64,000 bases of DNA from JBGUVL01 sp964370395 (GCA_964370395.1 CAYJIZ010000005.1:58950-122949), one strand, 5' to 3'; positions 24,491 to 33,646 are shown, counted from the first letter of the stretch. Notes: generated by a model from the letters alone, not told the origin. Numbers and translations: made by a program.

Positions 24491-25483
24491 CTATTTAATA
24501 AAATGCAACGCTTCTTTTATTTCGTCTGTTGCATAATAAATTTCCAATTCTTTGAATTCCTCTTCAATATATGGCAATAGCGATAGTTCATCTTCAATGT
24601 TTAATTGTGAAATAGAAGTAGGCATCGTTAAGTATTCTAGCATTTCTTTTACCTTCTTAAAGTCGTCTTCTTTCTTTTCTAAATACAATTGAAATAACGT
24701 TGCAACACCCACTCGTTCTCCATGCATTCCTTTGCTTCCCATTACTTTTGTGGAAGCATTTGCTAACACATGCGAAAATTCACACCCTACATTTTCAAAC
24801 GCCACTGCGCTATCATACACATTTACTTTAATGATTGCTTCTACACTTTCACTTAACTGGCCTTTTTCAAAATCTTCTTTTGCTTGTTTGTACTTTGAAA
24901 AAACGATGTCATAACAGTTTTGTGCACATATCGCTACTTCTTGCTCTAGCTCTGCCTTCGCTTTGGCATAGGCAAAGTCATAGTAACTTGAAATGGCATC
25001 TGCCATCCCTGCACACAATAAGTGAAAAGGAGCATCAAAAATAATTTGGGTATCCACTAATACGACATCTGGATTTTTAGGCAAGTGTAAAAAGCGATCA
25101 AAACTATGATCCTCATGATAAAGAACACTCAATGCACTACATGCTCCATCCATACTTGCACTACTTGGAATAACCATTAAGAAGCAATCGTAATAATACG
25201 TTACTGCTTTTACGATGTCCAAAATCTTTCCCCCACCAAAACCGATGATGCTATCAAAATTTTCCTCTTTCATCTTCTTTGCTAATGCTTTGCAATTCGC
25301 TTCTGTGCATTCCTTATCATAAACAATGCATTCGTAAGGAACAGTCAAAGACTCTGTAAGCATTGCTTGAAATTGCTCAGCATTAAAAGAGCCAATAATA
25401 ATTAATACTTTATTCCCCTTTACATGTTGTTGTACTTGTTGAATTCCCTTTTTTAGCTGTAAGTATTTTTTTGTCTTCTTCAT
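24491..25483 (-). CDS. Glycerol dehydrogenase-like metal-dependent alcohol dehydrogenase
   Basis: The 330-residue protein is of the GldA/iron-alcohol-dehydrogenase fold: GFGGGKILDIVKAV binds NAD(H), IPSSASMDGACS follows, and metal ligands appear as GMADAIS, FSHVLANA and MHGERVGV. Related enzymes oxidise glycerol, glycerol 1-phosphate or 1,2-propanediol; which applies is unclear. The ATG at 25483 shares one base with the lipoprotein stop (TAATG), and GGTGGGA within that gene acts as ribosome site. Confidence 0.78.
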   Translation of the reverse strand: MKKTKKYLQLKKGIQQVQQHVKGNKVLIIIGSFNAEQFQAMLTESLTVPYECIVYDKECTEANCKALAKKMKEENFDSIIGFGGGKILDIVKAVTYYYDCFLMVIPSSASMDGACSALSVLYHEDHSFDRFLHLPKNPDVVLVDTQIIFDAPFHLLCAGMADAISSYYDFAYAKAKAELEQEVAICAQNCYDIVFSKYKQAKEDFEKGQLSESVEAIIKVNVYDSAVAFENVGCEFSHVLANASTKVMGSKGMHGERVGVATLFQLYLEKKEDDFKKVKEMLEYLTMPTSISQLNIEDELSLLPYIEEEFKELEIYYATDEIKEALHFIK

Positions 25484-26253
25484 TAATCCCACCATAACAT
25501 CCAACACGCACTATGTTCAACGCCCTTCATTACATCTTCTAATGTTTCGTATCCAAAATCAAGGATTGCTTTATTCACAAAGTAAAGCTGTTTTCCAAAT
25601 TGTTCTCTTTGTTTTTTATCCAACTCTTTGCTAAAGGTAACTTGCACATTATCATACCCTATTGAGACTGGAACAATACCGAATTGTTCGTACCATAATT
25701 GAAAAGTAGCAATCAATTGTGGATTGCTTAAACAATCATTGTATCCACCCATTGGGATATAAGCAAAGACATCATAAGGATTTTTTGTATCCATTTTCAC
25801 AAGATAGATCGAATCACTCAACAAAGTGATTTCCGTGTATGCCTCATAACTGTTCACGCGACTATCCGACTTAACCCACAAATCAAAATACGTATCTTTG
25901 CTTGCTTCTTGTTCGAAATAATCTTCCATCTTTAGTTTTGCTGCTTCTTTCTTTAGCGCTTTATGCATCTTTTGATAAGAGCCATATTCCTCTTTAGAAA
26001 AACCGACACTTTCTTCTAACGTTTCAGACACTTCCACTAAGATTGGCGTATACCCAAGTTCAAGTCCCTCTTCGTACGCTTCTTGGTAAAGCTCCACATA
26101 GTTTTCCTCACTTACGTCCATGGCATCTAATCCCAAGTATTGTTTGTTCCAATCAAAAGCACTTTCCTTATTTTCTTGTTTTTCTTCTGTTGCTTGTTTT
26201 TGACAACCAATCAACAGAAAAGCAACACTTAACACAATCATCCATTTTTTCAT
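25483..26253 (-). CDS. Lipoprotein with a C-terminal DUF4253-like domain
   Basis: The roughly 256-residue protein has a signal peptide with lipobox LLIGC. Its last half resembles DUF4253: YIPMGGYNDCLSNPQLIATFQLWYEQFGIVPVSIG and the closing WMLWWD are diagnostic. DUF4253 has no known function. I chose the ATG at 26253 because AGAGGT has proper spacing to it and not to the ATG at 26259. It is coupled to the GldA-like dehydrogenase gene by TAATG. Confidence 0.72.
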   Translation of the reverse strand: MKKWMIVLSVAFLLIGCQKQATEEKQENKESAFDWNKQYLGLDAMDVSEENYVELYQEAYEEGLELGYTPILVEVSETLEESVGFSKEEYGSYQKMHKALKKEAAKLKMEDYFEQEASKDTYFDLWVKSDSRVNSYEAYTEITLLSDSIYLVKMDTKNPYDVFAYIPMGGYNDCLSNPQLIATFQLWYEQFGIVPVSIGYDNVQVTFSKELDKKQREQFGKQLYFVNKAILDFGYETLEDVMKGVEHSACWMLWWD

Positions 26254-26288
26254 ACCCATACCTCTTTCAACATTATAGCACTAAATCA

Positions 26289-26330
26289 TAAAAAAAAGAG
26301 AGGTTTTAGTGATGAAACCAATCCCTCTCT
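26289..26330 (-). terminator. Terminator of the feo operon
   Basis: On the minus strand AGAGAGG and CCTCTCT close an imperfect stem followed by eight T, about 45 bases past the last feo-associated gene. Confidence 0.8.
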
Positions 26331-26375
26331 ACGATACTACTATTTCATTTTAACGCGTTACATGAAATACAACGA

Positions 26376-26558
26376 TTACGCATTTCGATCTTTTAAAAAC
26401 GCTTTTATACTACTGCAGCCACTGCAACCTGCACAGCTACCACCACAACTAATATTGCCATTCATTTTATTTATTTTAGCTTTTTTGTGTGCACGATAAC
26501 TTATCAAAGCGACAAATTCAATGCATAACACAATTATAATAATATCAATTAGTTTCAT
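26376..26558 (-). CDS. FeoB-associated Cys-rich membrane protein
   Basis: The 60-residue protein has one N-terminal transmembrane helix (IDIIIIVLCIEFVALISY), a basic stretch and a cysteine cluster (CGGSCAGCSGC). This is the family of small proteins found after feoB in Bacillota. It may receive or buffer Fe(II) at the inner face of the FeoB pore. It starts 14 bases after feoB in the same transcript. Confidence 0.88.
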   Translation of the reverse strand: MKLIDIIIIVLCIEFVALISYRAHKKAKINKMNGNISCGGSCAGCSGCSSIKAFLKDRNA

Positions 26559-26572
26559 ATGTTCACCTTCTT

Positions 26573-28624
26573 TTAAAAGAAAAGACTACCTATATTATAT
26601 ATTAAAAACGAAACAATCCAAGCAGTAAACAACCAAAATCCAATCGCAAACCAAAATGTCTTACGATTATTCAATTCTGCCTTTAATGCTCCCACTGCTG
26701 CCATACAAGGAACACACAATAAGTTAAACGCCATAAATGAGAGTGCTGCTAATGGTGAAAAACTCATAGCGATAGTAGCATACAAAGCATTTGTTGCACT
26801 GTCTTCTCCTAAGAAATCTTCTTCGCTTTCCATTCCTGTATACAGTTGTCCAAGCGTTGATACAACGGCTTCTTTCGCAATTAATCCTGTTAAGATGGCA
26901 ACCACTGCTTTCCATCCATCACTACCACTTGCGAATCCTAATGGTTCAAAAATAAAGGTAATGGAACTTGCTAACACACCGATAATTGACTCATTGGAAT
27001 TGGCATCTACCATTTGCAAAGCGAAATTGAAGTTTGCTAAAAACCACAATACGATGGTAGCCGCTAAAATGACGGTTCCTGCACGAATCACATACCCTCT
27101 TAATTTTTCCCATAAGTGCATGAATAAGTTACGCATTCTTGGGAAATGATAAGTTGGAAGCTCCATTACGAAGGCACTCGCTTCTCCTTTGAACACAAAT
27201 TTCTTTAAAATAATTGCTGAGATCACTGCTACCACAATTCCTAACATATAAATACCAAAGGTTAAAATGTCTCCATGCCCTTTGAATACAGAAGCAGCAA
27301 ACAATGCCCATATTGGTGCTTTCGCCCCACATGACATATAAGGAACAAGGAGCATCGTTAATTTACGTTCTTTGTCACCTTCTAATGTTCTTGCTCCCAT
27401 GATGGCAGGAACACTACACCCAAATCCAGTTAATAGAGGTAAGAATGCGCGTCCACTCAATCCAAATTTACGTAATACACGATCCATTATGAAGGCAGCT
27501 CTTGCCATATATCCACTGTCTTCTAAAATACTTAAGAAGAAGAAAATCAATAAGATTTGTGGAATAAACGATAATACGGCACCCACTCCACCAACAATCC
27601 CATCAATGAATAAACCAAATACCCATTCACTCGCATGCAAGGAAGTTAAGACACTTGCAATTCCATCCCCAATCCATGCAATGGGTACTTCGGTTAATCC
27701 TTGTAAGTAAACTCCAATAGAGTTGATACCTAATCCAAATAGATTTTCGGAAAAAGTTAAATGGAAAATAAGTAACATGATTGCTAAGAAAATCGGTATC
27801 CCAAACAATCGACTCGTTAGAATTTGATCAATCTTATCTGAAGTCGTTTGTTCTCCTAGCTTACGTTTCTTCACAATGCAGTGTCCTAGTTCTTTGGCAA
27901 TGTATTGATAACGAAGATCCGCTACGATTGCTTCACTATCCTCTTGCTCTTGAATGATGTTTGCAATCGTAGAATGAAGTGATTGTATCACTTCATTCTC
28001 CATTATTTTTTCATCATTTTCTAATATCTTACTCGCTACAAAATGAGGTTGTTCCACCTTGTGTTCTTGCAACAAACAAACCAACGCTTCGTATTGTTTC
28101 TCTAATACACTTCCTTTGTAGACACTTAACGGTTCTCTTTTTTGTCGCGTTAATTCCACCTTGTTCATTAATGCTTCGATGTTTTCATTACGTAATGCAC
28201 TAATGCAAACAATCGGTACATGCAACAATTCACTTAGTTTTTCCACATTGATTTCATCTTTGTTTTTGTTTGCTAAGTCCATCATGTTCATCGCAATCAC
28301 GACAGGAACATCAATCTCTAACAATTGTGTTGTTAAGTATAAATTACGTTCCATATTAGTAGCATCGATGATATTGATAATAACATCGACTTCATTGCTT
28401 AAAATATAATCACGCGCGATTACTTCCTCAAGTGTATAAGGAGAAAGAGAATAAATACCAGGTAAATCAATCACTTCCATCGCAATTTTACTTTTTTTGT
28501 ACTTCCCGACTTTTTTATCAACTGTAACTCCTGGCCAGTTACCGACCTTTGCACTACTACCTGTTAATGCGTTAAATAATGTGGTTTTCCCACAGTTTGG
28601 ATTTCCTACTAATGCAACTTTCAT
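26573..28624 (-). CDS. feoB: Ferrous iron transporter FeoB
   Basis: The 683-residue protein has an N-terminal G domain followed by a helical spacer and eight or more membrane helices. G motifs are GNPNCGKTT (residues 7-15), DLPGIYSL and NMMD. The membrane part has the two Gate regions, including LPLLTGFGCSVPAIMGAR and the second LTGLIAKEAVVSTLGQLY. It imports Fe(II). The gene lies 12 bases after feoA and is followed by the Cys-rich helper gene. Confidence 0.96.
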   Translation of the reverse strand: MKVALVGNPNCGKTTLFNALTGSSAKVGNWPGVTVDKKVGKYKKSKIAMEVIDLPGIYSLSPYTLEEVIARDYILSNEVDVIINIIDATNMERNLYLTTQLLEIDVPVVIAMNMMDLANKNKDEINVEKLSELLHVPIVCISALRNENIEALMNKVELTRQKREPLSVYKGSVLEKQYEALVCLLQEHKVEQPHFVASKILENDEKIMENEVIQSLHSTIANIIQEQEDSEAIVADLRYQYIAKELGHCIVKKRKLGEQTTSDKIDQILTSRLFGIPIFLAIMLLIFHLTFSENLFGLGINSIGVYLQGLTEVPIAWIGDGIASVLTSLHASEWVFGLFIDGIVGGVGAVLSFIPQILLIFFFLSILEDSGYMARAAFIMDRVLRKFGLSGRAFLPLLTGFGCSVPAIMGARTLEGDKERKLTMLLVPYMSCGAKAPIWALFAASVFKGHGDILTFGIYMLGIVVAVISAIILKKFVFKGEASAFVMELPTYHFPRMRNLFMHLWEKLRGYVIRAGTVILAATIVLWFLANFNFALQMVDANSNESIIGVLASSITFIFEPLGFASGSDGWKAVVAILTGLIAKEAVVSTLGQLYTGMESEEDFLGEDSATNALYATIAMSFSPLAALSFMAFNLLCVPCMAAVGALKAELNNRKTFWFAIGFWLFTAWIVSFLIYNIGSLFF

Positions 28625-28636
28625 CTGCTTCTCCCT

Positions 28637-28858
28637 TTATTCTATTTCGATTGCGCTCGCTTCGCTTTTTCTTAGCGTAAGCTCATAATTTCTTACATTG
28701 ATTTCAATTGGGTCCCCCAACGGTGCTACTTTTCTAACATATACTTCGACATTTGGTGTTAATCCCATATCGAATAAACGACGGCGGATCGCTCCTTGTC
28801 CATGTATTTTTTTAATTGTAACGTTTGTATCCATGACCACTTGATCTAATGTTTTCAT
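28637..28858 (-). CDS. feoA: FeoA-type small SH3-like protein, copy nearest feoB
   Basis: The 73-residue protein carries the FeoA core: a strand and helix leading to RRRLFDMGLTPNVEVYVRKVAPLGDPIEINVRNYELTLRKSEA. FeoA proteins bind or regulate FeoB. The ATG at 28858 follows AGGAGGAAACA; the frame itself extends to 28885. Sequence is close to canonical FeoA, so it is likely the main partner of FeoB. Confidence 0.92.
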   Translation of the reverse strand: MKTLDQVVMDTNVTIKKIHGQGAIRRRLFDMGLTPNVEVYVRKVAPLGDPIEINVRNYELTLRKSEASAIEIE

Positions 28859-28871
28859 TTGTTTCCTCCTA

Positions 28872-29084
28872 CTAGTGAACGACAATTTTACTTGCCAAAT
28901 CTTTATTTAATGCCACTCGAGCATCTTTTACTTGTACGATGACATCACCATTACTTTCTTTTATTACAGTTATTTTACTACCGCAAAGTACTCCTAAATT
29001 TTCTAAATGACGTTTTAAACTCTGTTCAAGACGACAATTCACAACTACCATTTCTTTTCCTATCGGTGCAATAATTAAAGGCAT
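28872..29084 (-). CDS. Second FeoA-type protein, divergent
   Basis: The 70-residue protein is a second FeoA domain: MPLIIAPIGKEMVVVNCRLEQSLKRHLENLGVLCGSKITVIKESNGDVIVQVKDARVAL in sections follows the FeoA strand order. It has lost the MGL..PG signature found in the copy next to feoB and gained two cysteines. Tandem FeoA genes before feoB are frequent in clostridia. AAAGGAGGGCTATT precedes the ATG at 29084, and the operon promoter lies 44-72 bases further upstream. Confidence 0.85.
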   Translation of the reverse strand: MPLIIAPIGKEMVVVNCRLEQSLKRHLENLGVLCGSKITVIKESNGDVIVQVKDARVALNKDLASKIVVH

Positions 29085-29127
29085 AATAGCCCTCCTTTCA
29101 TAAAAGTTAATCTTGGCTAACAACGAT

Positions 29128-29156
29128 ATGTTACCATTAGTTAACTTTTTCGTCAA
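29128..29156 (-). promoter_or_regulatory. feo promoter with an operator in its spacer
   Basis: On the minus strand TTGACG (29151-29156), a 17-base spacer and TAACAT (29128-29133) form the promoter. The palindrome core AGTTAACT lies inside the spacer, so a bound repressor would block RNA polymerase. Confidence 0.7.
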
Positions 29157-29253
29157 CTGAAAATTAGACAAAGTTAACTTTTTGGTGCGAATGTATTGAC
29201 TTATTCAACAATCCGTGTAAAATGTAGGTATAAGTTAGATTTAGTTAACTTAT
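29137..29253. promoter_or_regulatory. Three AGTTAACT-type operators at the feo locus
   Basis: Near-palindromes TTAGTTAACTTT (29137-29148), AAAGTTAACTTT (29170-29181) and ATAAGTTA...TAACTTAT (29230-29253, arms 8 bases apart, containing TTAGTTAACT) flank two opposing promoters. A weaker relative, AAAGTTAATC, is at 29103. Their repetition and their overlap with promoters mark them as binding sites for the DtxR-type regulator, by inference. Confidence 0.6.
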
Positions 29254-29415
29254 GGTCCAGGCATAATTACTCCTTTATAACATTCAATTAGAATGCCTGT
29301 TTCTTAATCTTGATCCTTTTAAGAAATAGTTTTTTAAAACTAGACGTTTGAGGGAACTCCACAAAAATATCCCTTATTAAAAGGCTTCTACCTATCATTT
29401 GGTAGAAGCCTTTTT
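29196..29415 (+). ncRNA. Candidate iron-regulated small RNA between feo and mnmG
   Basis: A plus-strand promoter, TTGACT (29196-29201), 16 bases, TAAAAT (29218-29223), points into a 190-base region with no plausible ORF. Downstream lie a CAGGCAT/ATGCCTG stem (29257-29302), a TTTCTTAA/TTAAGAAA stem (29302-29328) and a perfect terminator GGCTTCTACC/GGTAGAAGCC followed by six T (29381-29415). The third AGTTAACT-type operator lies at the predicted start of transcription. No homology is recognised. Confidence 0.4.
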
Positions 29416-29417
29416 TC
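29378..29417. terminator. Strong hairpin terminator between the feo leader and mnmG
   Basis: AAAAGGCTTCTACC and GGTAGAAGCCTTTT pair perfectly over 14 bases around TATCATTT. The longer T run is on the plus side; on the minus side it also follows the mnmG stop. Confidence 0.9.
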
Positions 29418-29419
29418 TA

Positions 29420-31264
29420 TTATTTTTTTAAATACATTGCTAACACAGCAATGTCTGCTGGATTCACACCACTGATACGCGATGCTTGTCCTAACGTGTG
29501 AGGACGTACTTGTGAAAGTTTTTGATGCCCTTCCAACGATAAGTTTTCCACTTCATCATAATTGATATTCTCTGGTAGCTTTAACGCTTCCATATTATTT
29601 AATTTCTCTGCTTCTTTTTTCGCTTTGCGAATGTACCCTTCGTATTTCATTTCAATTTCAATATCTTGTGCCACTTCAAAAGACATTGTTAAGTTTGTAT
29701 ATGGTTGCAATCCTTTGATTGTCACATTAGGTCGACGCAATAGTTCCAAAGCGCTAATACCATCACTCAACGTCTCATAACCCAAGGTATGCAAATATTC
29801 ATTTACATCGCTTTTAGGCGTAAATCGTATTTCTTGTAACGCTGCTTTAAACGTAGCGATATCTTTTCTTTTTTGGATAAATGCATCGTATCGATCTTGT
29901 GGCAATAAACCAATTTGGTATCCATACTCACTTAAACGTGAATCGGCATTATCATGACGTAACAACAATCTGTATTCTGCACGAGATGTCAACAAACGGT
30001 ATGGTTCTTTTGTTCCTTTTGTACATAAGTCATCCACTAACACTCCTAAGTATGCTTCGTCTCTTCCTAATATAAAAGGGTCTTTCTTATCTAGTTTTAA
30101 ACAAGCGTTAATACCCGCCAACAATCCTTGTCCTGCTGCTTCTTCGTATCCACTTGTTCCATTAATTTGTCCTGCAGTATATAAGTTTTCTACTACTTTA
30201 CTTTCAAATGTTGCTTTCATTTGTAATGGATCAATTGCATCGTACTCAATCGCATAAGCATAAATTTCAATTTTCGCATTTTCTAGTCCAGGTAAAGAAT
30301 GAATCATTTCTTCTTGTACATCATGCGGCATACTTGTCGAGAATCCTTGCACATAGGTTGTATCCAGTGATAATGATTCTGGCTCTAAGAAAATCTGATG
30401 TCTTTCTTTGTTTGCGAAACGCACCAACTTATCTTCAATAGATGGACAATAACGAGGTCCAACTCCCTCCACTAATCCTGAATACATCGCGCTGTCTTTT
30501 AAGTGCGCATTAATGATTTCATGCGTTTTAGGACTTGTGTATGTCAGATAACATACCGCTTGTTTTTCAAGAGGTAAAATAGTTTTTGTCGCATACGAAA
30601 ACGAAACAAAATCAGGACTACCTGGCTGTACTTCTGTTTTTGAAAAATCGATGCTACTTGTAAGAACACGTGCAGGTGTTCCTGTTTTCAAACGAAATGT
30701 TTGTATCCCTAACGAGCGAAGCGAGTTTGACAATTTATTTGTCGTTGGTTCATTATCTGGCCCACTTTCAATTGCGTTATGACCCACCAATATTTTCCCA
30801 CTCATATACGTTCCTGTCGTCAAGATGATTGCGCGTGCTTTTTGTATCGTTCCATCTTGCAACTGTACTCCAACTGCCACACCATCTTCTACTACAATCG
30901 TTTCTACCATTGCTTCAACAACACGTAAGTTAGGCGTATTGCATACTTTCTCTTGCATGTATTTCGCATACTCTAATTTGTCACTTTGTACGCGCAAACA
31001 TTGCACTCCTGGTCCTTTGTTTGTATTCAACATCTTGAATTGGATGGCTGTTGCATCTGCTGCTTTCCCCATCTCACCACCAAGGGCATCGATCTCTCTT
31101 GTAACAATTCCTTTTGCTGGTCCTCCAACACTTGGATTACAAGGCATTTTCCCAATATTTTCGATACTCAATGAGTATAAAATTGTTTCTTTATTCAAAC
31201 GTGCACAAGCAAGTGCAGCTTCAATTCCTGCATGCCCGCCACCGACTACGATTACATCTACCAA
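29420..31264 (-). CDS. mnmG: tRNA uridine-5-carboxymethylaminomethyl modification enzyme MnmG
   Basis: With MnmE, this FAD protein modifies U34 of tRNAs. The roughly 614-residue protein has the FAD loop VIVVGGGHAGIEAALA, the PSVGGPAKG signature, the second nucleotide region near GPDNEPTTN and the C-terminal helical GIDA domain ending RISGVNPADIAVLAMYLKK. No ATG is present at the start. A TTG at 31264 has AAGGTGA at proper spacing; a GTG at 31273 is possible but overlaps that site. Usually mnmG is near the origin with mnmE, but mnmE is not seen here. Confidence 0.94.
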   Translation of the reverse strand: MVDVIVVGGGHAGIEAALACARLNKETILYSLSIENIGKMPCNPSVGGPAKGIVTREIDALGGEMGKAADATAIQFKMLNTNKGPGVQCLRVQSDKLEYAKYMQEKVCNTPNLRVVEAMVETIVVEDGVAVGVQLQDGTIQKARAIILTTGTYMSGKILVGHNAIESGPDNEPTTNKLSNSLRSLGIQTFRLKTGTPARVLTSSIDFSKTEVQPGSPDFVSFSYATKTILPLEKQAVCYLTYTSPKTHEIINAHLKDSAMYSGLVEGVGPRYCPSIEDKLVRFANKERHQIFLEPESLSLDTTYVQGFSTSMPHDVQEEMIHSLPGLENAKIEIYAYAIEYDAIDPLQMKATFESKVVENLYTAGQINGTSGYEEAAGQGLLAGINACLKLDKKDPFILGRDEAYLGVLVDDLCTKGTKEPYRLLTSRAEYRLLLRHDNADSRLSEYGYQIGLLPQDRYDAFIQKRKDIATFKAALQEIRFTPKSDVNEYLHTLGYETLSDGISALELLRRPNVTIKGLQPYTNLTMSFEVAQDIEIEMKYEGYIRKAKKEAEKLNNMEALKLPENINYDEVENLSLEGHQKLSQVRPHTLGQASRISGVNPADIAVLAMYLKK

Positions 31265-31288
31265 ATGACTCACCTTCTTTGCTCATTT

Positions 31289-31316
31289 ATTATACTACAA
31301 CAACCTTTTTAAACAA
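31289..31316 (-). promoter_or_regulatory. Promoter of mnmG
   Basis: On the minus strand TTGTTT (31311-31316), a 16-base spacer and TATAAT (31289-31294) lie about 25 bases before the start. Confidence 0.65.
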
Positions 31317-31320
31317 AATG

Positions 31321-31346
31321 AAAAAAGCGTTATTTCAACGCTTTTA
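31321..31346 (-). terminator. Terminator of the 435-residue lipoprotein gene
   Basis: On the minus strand AAAAGCGTT and AACGCTTTT pair around a 5-base loop, followed by TTCATTTTG. It overlaps the stop codon. Confidence 0.75.
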
Positions 31347-32651
31347 GTATATCCATGAGGCATCTAGTAAATAGAGTCCACTGACCACATCATCCACATA
31401 CGTAATTTGTAATGTCATCATTCCTGTATCTGAGTAATAGAAATGGTTCTCTTGCTCATAATCAGTGCTATCATTTGCTTCTCCAAATGCCTTTACTACT
31501 TCTTCTTTGGTGCTACCCACTTTGATTCCACCATCAACGACGATGCTATCACTTCCTTTGATCATCAATCCATAAACACTCAAATCTGCAAGCACAGCCG
31601 TATCAGTGTTTGCTGCATTGACTTCAACACCAATGAAAACACCATCTTTTTTCATTACGAAGTAATCATCATACCCATAAAAAGCATCATCTATTTGTAT
31701 AGAATCATCTTTAAAACGGTATCCCAAGTCAAATAAATCTTGAATTGTGAACGAACCAAGAGTAAACTCTTTGCCATTCATTTGGATTACACCACTCTCC
31801 CAAACACGCGTTTGCTCAATCAAACCATTGGCTTCATCAAGCACTTCAATAGGCACAAGCGAAGTTTCGTTAAAGGTATCAAAATCAAACGTAACAAGAT
31901 AGGAAAAAGCATTTAAATAGAACGGTTTTATAAAATCCTTTTGCCCCGCTAACACCAAATCATTCGCTGCGATTGTTTTGTTTTCCTTTAAATTGATTTC
32001 TAACTTTGCAAGCAAACAATCTTTTTCAAAAGCAGTAATTTTAACTTCAAATATTTGGTCGCTTTTTGCTTCGTCAACCAAAGAACTATACGTATTTTTG
32101 TTTATTCCCATTAAAGAAACAACTTTTGAAAACGAAGTATCCCATTTTACTTCAACGGTTTTTCTTCCATCGATTTTCTCTCCCTCAACAACATCAACAT
32201 CATCTAAATTTAATACCGTATCAACCAATGCCTGCAACGATTTCTCAATATCGATGTTTCCTTGTACTTCTTCTACTTGTGAAGTCCACACGTCTTCTTT
32301 CTTTACATAAAATACTTTGGTCGCTTCCTCTTCACTTTGGGTATACCACTCGTTTTCAGTTGAAGTCTTTTTGTCATTTACTTGTAAAGTATCTTTTAAA
32401 ACCGAATGAGACTCAAGAGCCAACATACTGTAATCAATTGCTTGATTCATTTCATAAGATACCATTTCTTCGGCGGCATCATCACTAAAATTCATTTTCA
32501 ATAACGTATCAGCATGCACACTCTCTTTATTATAAATTTCATTTTCTAACTTATATGAAAATGACTTAATTGACATTTCACTACTGCATCCACTTACAAA
32601 AGCAAACACCATTAGCATCATTACGAGGCTTCCTCTTCTCCATCGTTTCAT
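31344..32651 (-). CDS. Predicted lipoprotein, unknown function
   Basis: The 435-residue protein begins MKRWRRGSL, then a hydrophobic stretch and lipobox FVSGC, so it is exported and lipid-anchored. Residues about 25-250 resemble the curved beta-sheet lipoproteins of the LolA/LppX or DUF6612 kind. Residues about 300-435 include VDGGIKVGSTKEEVVKAFGEAND, a SmpA/OmlA- or BLIP-like repeat unit often seen in Gram-positive lipoproteins. It stands alone between terminators. I cannot assign a role. Confidence 0.6.
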   Translation of the reverse strand: MKRWRRGSLVMMLMVFAFVSGCSSEMSIKSFSYKLENEIYNKESVHADTLLKMNFSDDAAEEMVSYEMNQAIDYSMLALESHSVLKDTLQVNDKKTSTENEWYTQSEEEATKVFYVKKEDVWTSQVEEVQGNIDIEKSLQALVDTVLNLDDVDVVEGEKIDGRKTVEVKWDTSFSKVVSLMGINKNTYSSLVDEAKSDQIFEVKITAFEKDCLLAKLEINLKENKTIAANDLVLAGQKDFIKPFYLNAFSYLVTFDFDTFNETSLVPIEVLDEANGLIEQTRVWESGVIQMNGKEFTLGSFTIQDLFDLGYRFKDDSIQIDDAFYGYDDYFVMKKDGVFIGVEVNAANTDTAVLADLSVYGLMIKGSDSIVVDGGIKVGSTKEEVVKAFGEANDSTDYEQENHFYYSDTGMMTLQITYVDDVVSGLYLLDASWIY

Positions 32652-32779
32652 ATTAATCCCTACTCTTTCCTTTTTTCTATTGTATCGTAAATTAAGATAG
32701 AGTACAAATTACGCTGTTATGAGTAGAGTGTTCCCTTTATTTATAGTAAAATAAAAAAGAATTAAGAAAGGAGTATAGT

Positions 32780-33553
32780 ATGAATAAACCTTTTATTAAA
32801 ATTGATCAAAGTCGCTGTATTGGTTGTGGTTTGTGTGCAAAAGTATGCGTTACAAAAATAATTAAAATACAAGACAACAAAGCAAAAGTAAAATTAGATG
32901 GTTGCATTCAATGTTCGCATTGTAGTGCCATATGTCCAACAAACGCTATTAGCATTCCTTCAATTAAAGAGAAAGCGATAGAGAAAAAGCAGAACGTGAG
33001 ATTGGATCCCAACCAAGTATTAGATACGATTCGCTTTCGCAGAAGCATTCGTCATTTTGAAAGCAGAAAAGTAGAACCAGAGATAATCCAGCAAATATTA
33101 GAAGCTGGTCGCTTAACTCATACCGCAAAGAATAGCCAAGATGTTTCTTTTATTGTAGTGGAAAAACAAAGAGGAGTCGTGGAAAAGCAAGCAGTGGCTT
33201 TGTTTAAGAAGTTGAAACCCATCGTGGATTTGGCAAGCAAAAGCGCAAAAGGCGCTTCCATCAAAGATGACTTTTTCTTCTTCCAAGCCCCTTTGGTGAT
33301 TGTCATTTTAGCCAACAACAAAACCAACGGTATCCTTGCTTCTCAAAACATGGAATTTGTGGCTGAAGCTTATGGCTTGGGTGTATTGTACAGTGGTTTC
33401 TTTACGATTGCTGCCAACCTTTCTTCCAGTATTAAAAAAACACTTGGAATACCTAAAAAGAAACGTGTCGCAATGACATTAGTGTTAGGATACCCTAGTA
33501 TCCAATACAAGCGTACTACGGTACACAAACCACTTGATGTCACATATCGTTAA
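32780..33553 (+). CDS. Nitroreductase-family protein with N-terminal 2[4Fe-4S] ferredoxin domain
   Basis: The 257-residue protein has two ferredoxin cluster motifs, CIGCGLCAKVC and CIQCSHCSAICP, in residues 1-60. An FMN-binding nitroreductase domain begins RFRRSIRHFESRKV and contains TAKNSQDV and SQNMEFVAEAYGLGVLYSG. Such fusions reduce nitro compounds, flavins or unknown electrophiles with electrons from ferredoxin-type clusters. AAAGGAGTATAGT precedes the ATG. The glycerate kinase gene starts 93 bases downstream and may share the transcript. Confidence 0.88.
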   Translation: MNKPFIKIDQSRCIGCGLCAKVCVTKIIKIQDNKAKVKLDGCIQCSHCSAICPTNAISIPSIKEKAIEKKQNVRLDPNQVLDTIRFRRSIRHFESRKVEPEIIQQILEAGRLTHTAKNSQDVSFIVVEKQRGVVEKQAVALFKKLKPIVDLASKSAKGASIKDDFFFFQAPLVIVILANNKTNGILASQNMEFVAEAYGLGVLYSGFFTIAANLSSSIKKTLGIPKKKRVAMTLVLGYPSIQYKRTTVHKPLDVTYR

Positions 33554-33646
33554 TCACATATAGAATTCACTAAATAAAGGAAAAAGATTAAATTGTCATA
33601 CTGTGCATTTGCATCTATGATAAAAGTAGAGATTGTGAGGTATTTT

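Noticed and set aside
29378..29417. Hairpin upstream of feo read as a transposon end or attachment site
   Set aside because: Perfect stem, short loop and T runs fit a terminator, and no second copy or duplicated target was seen.
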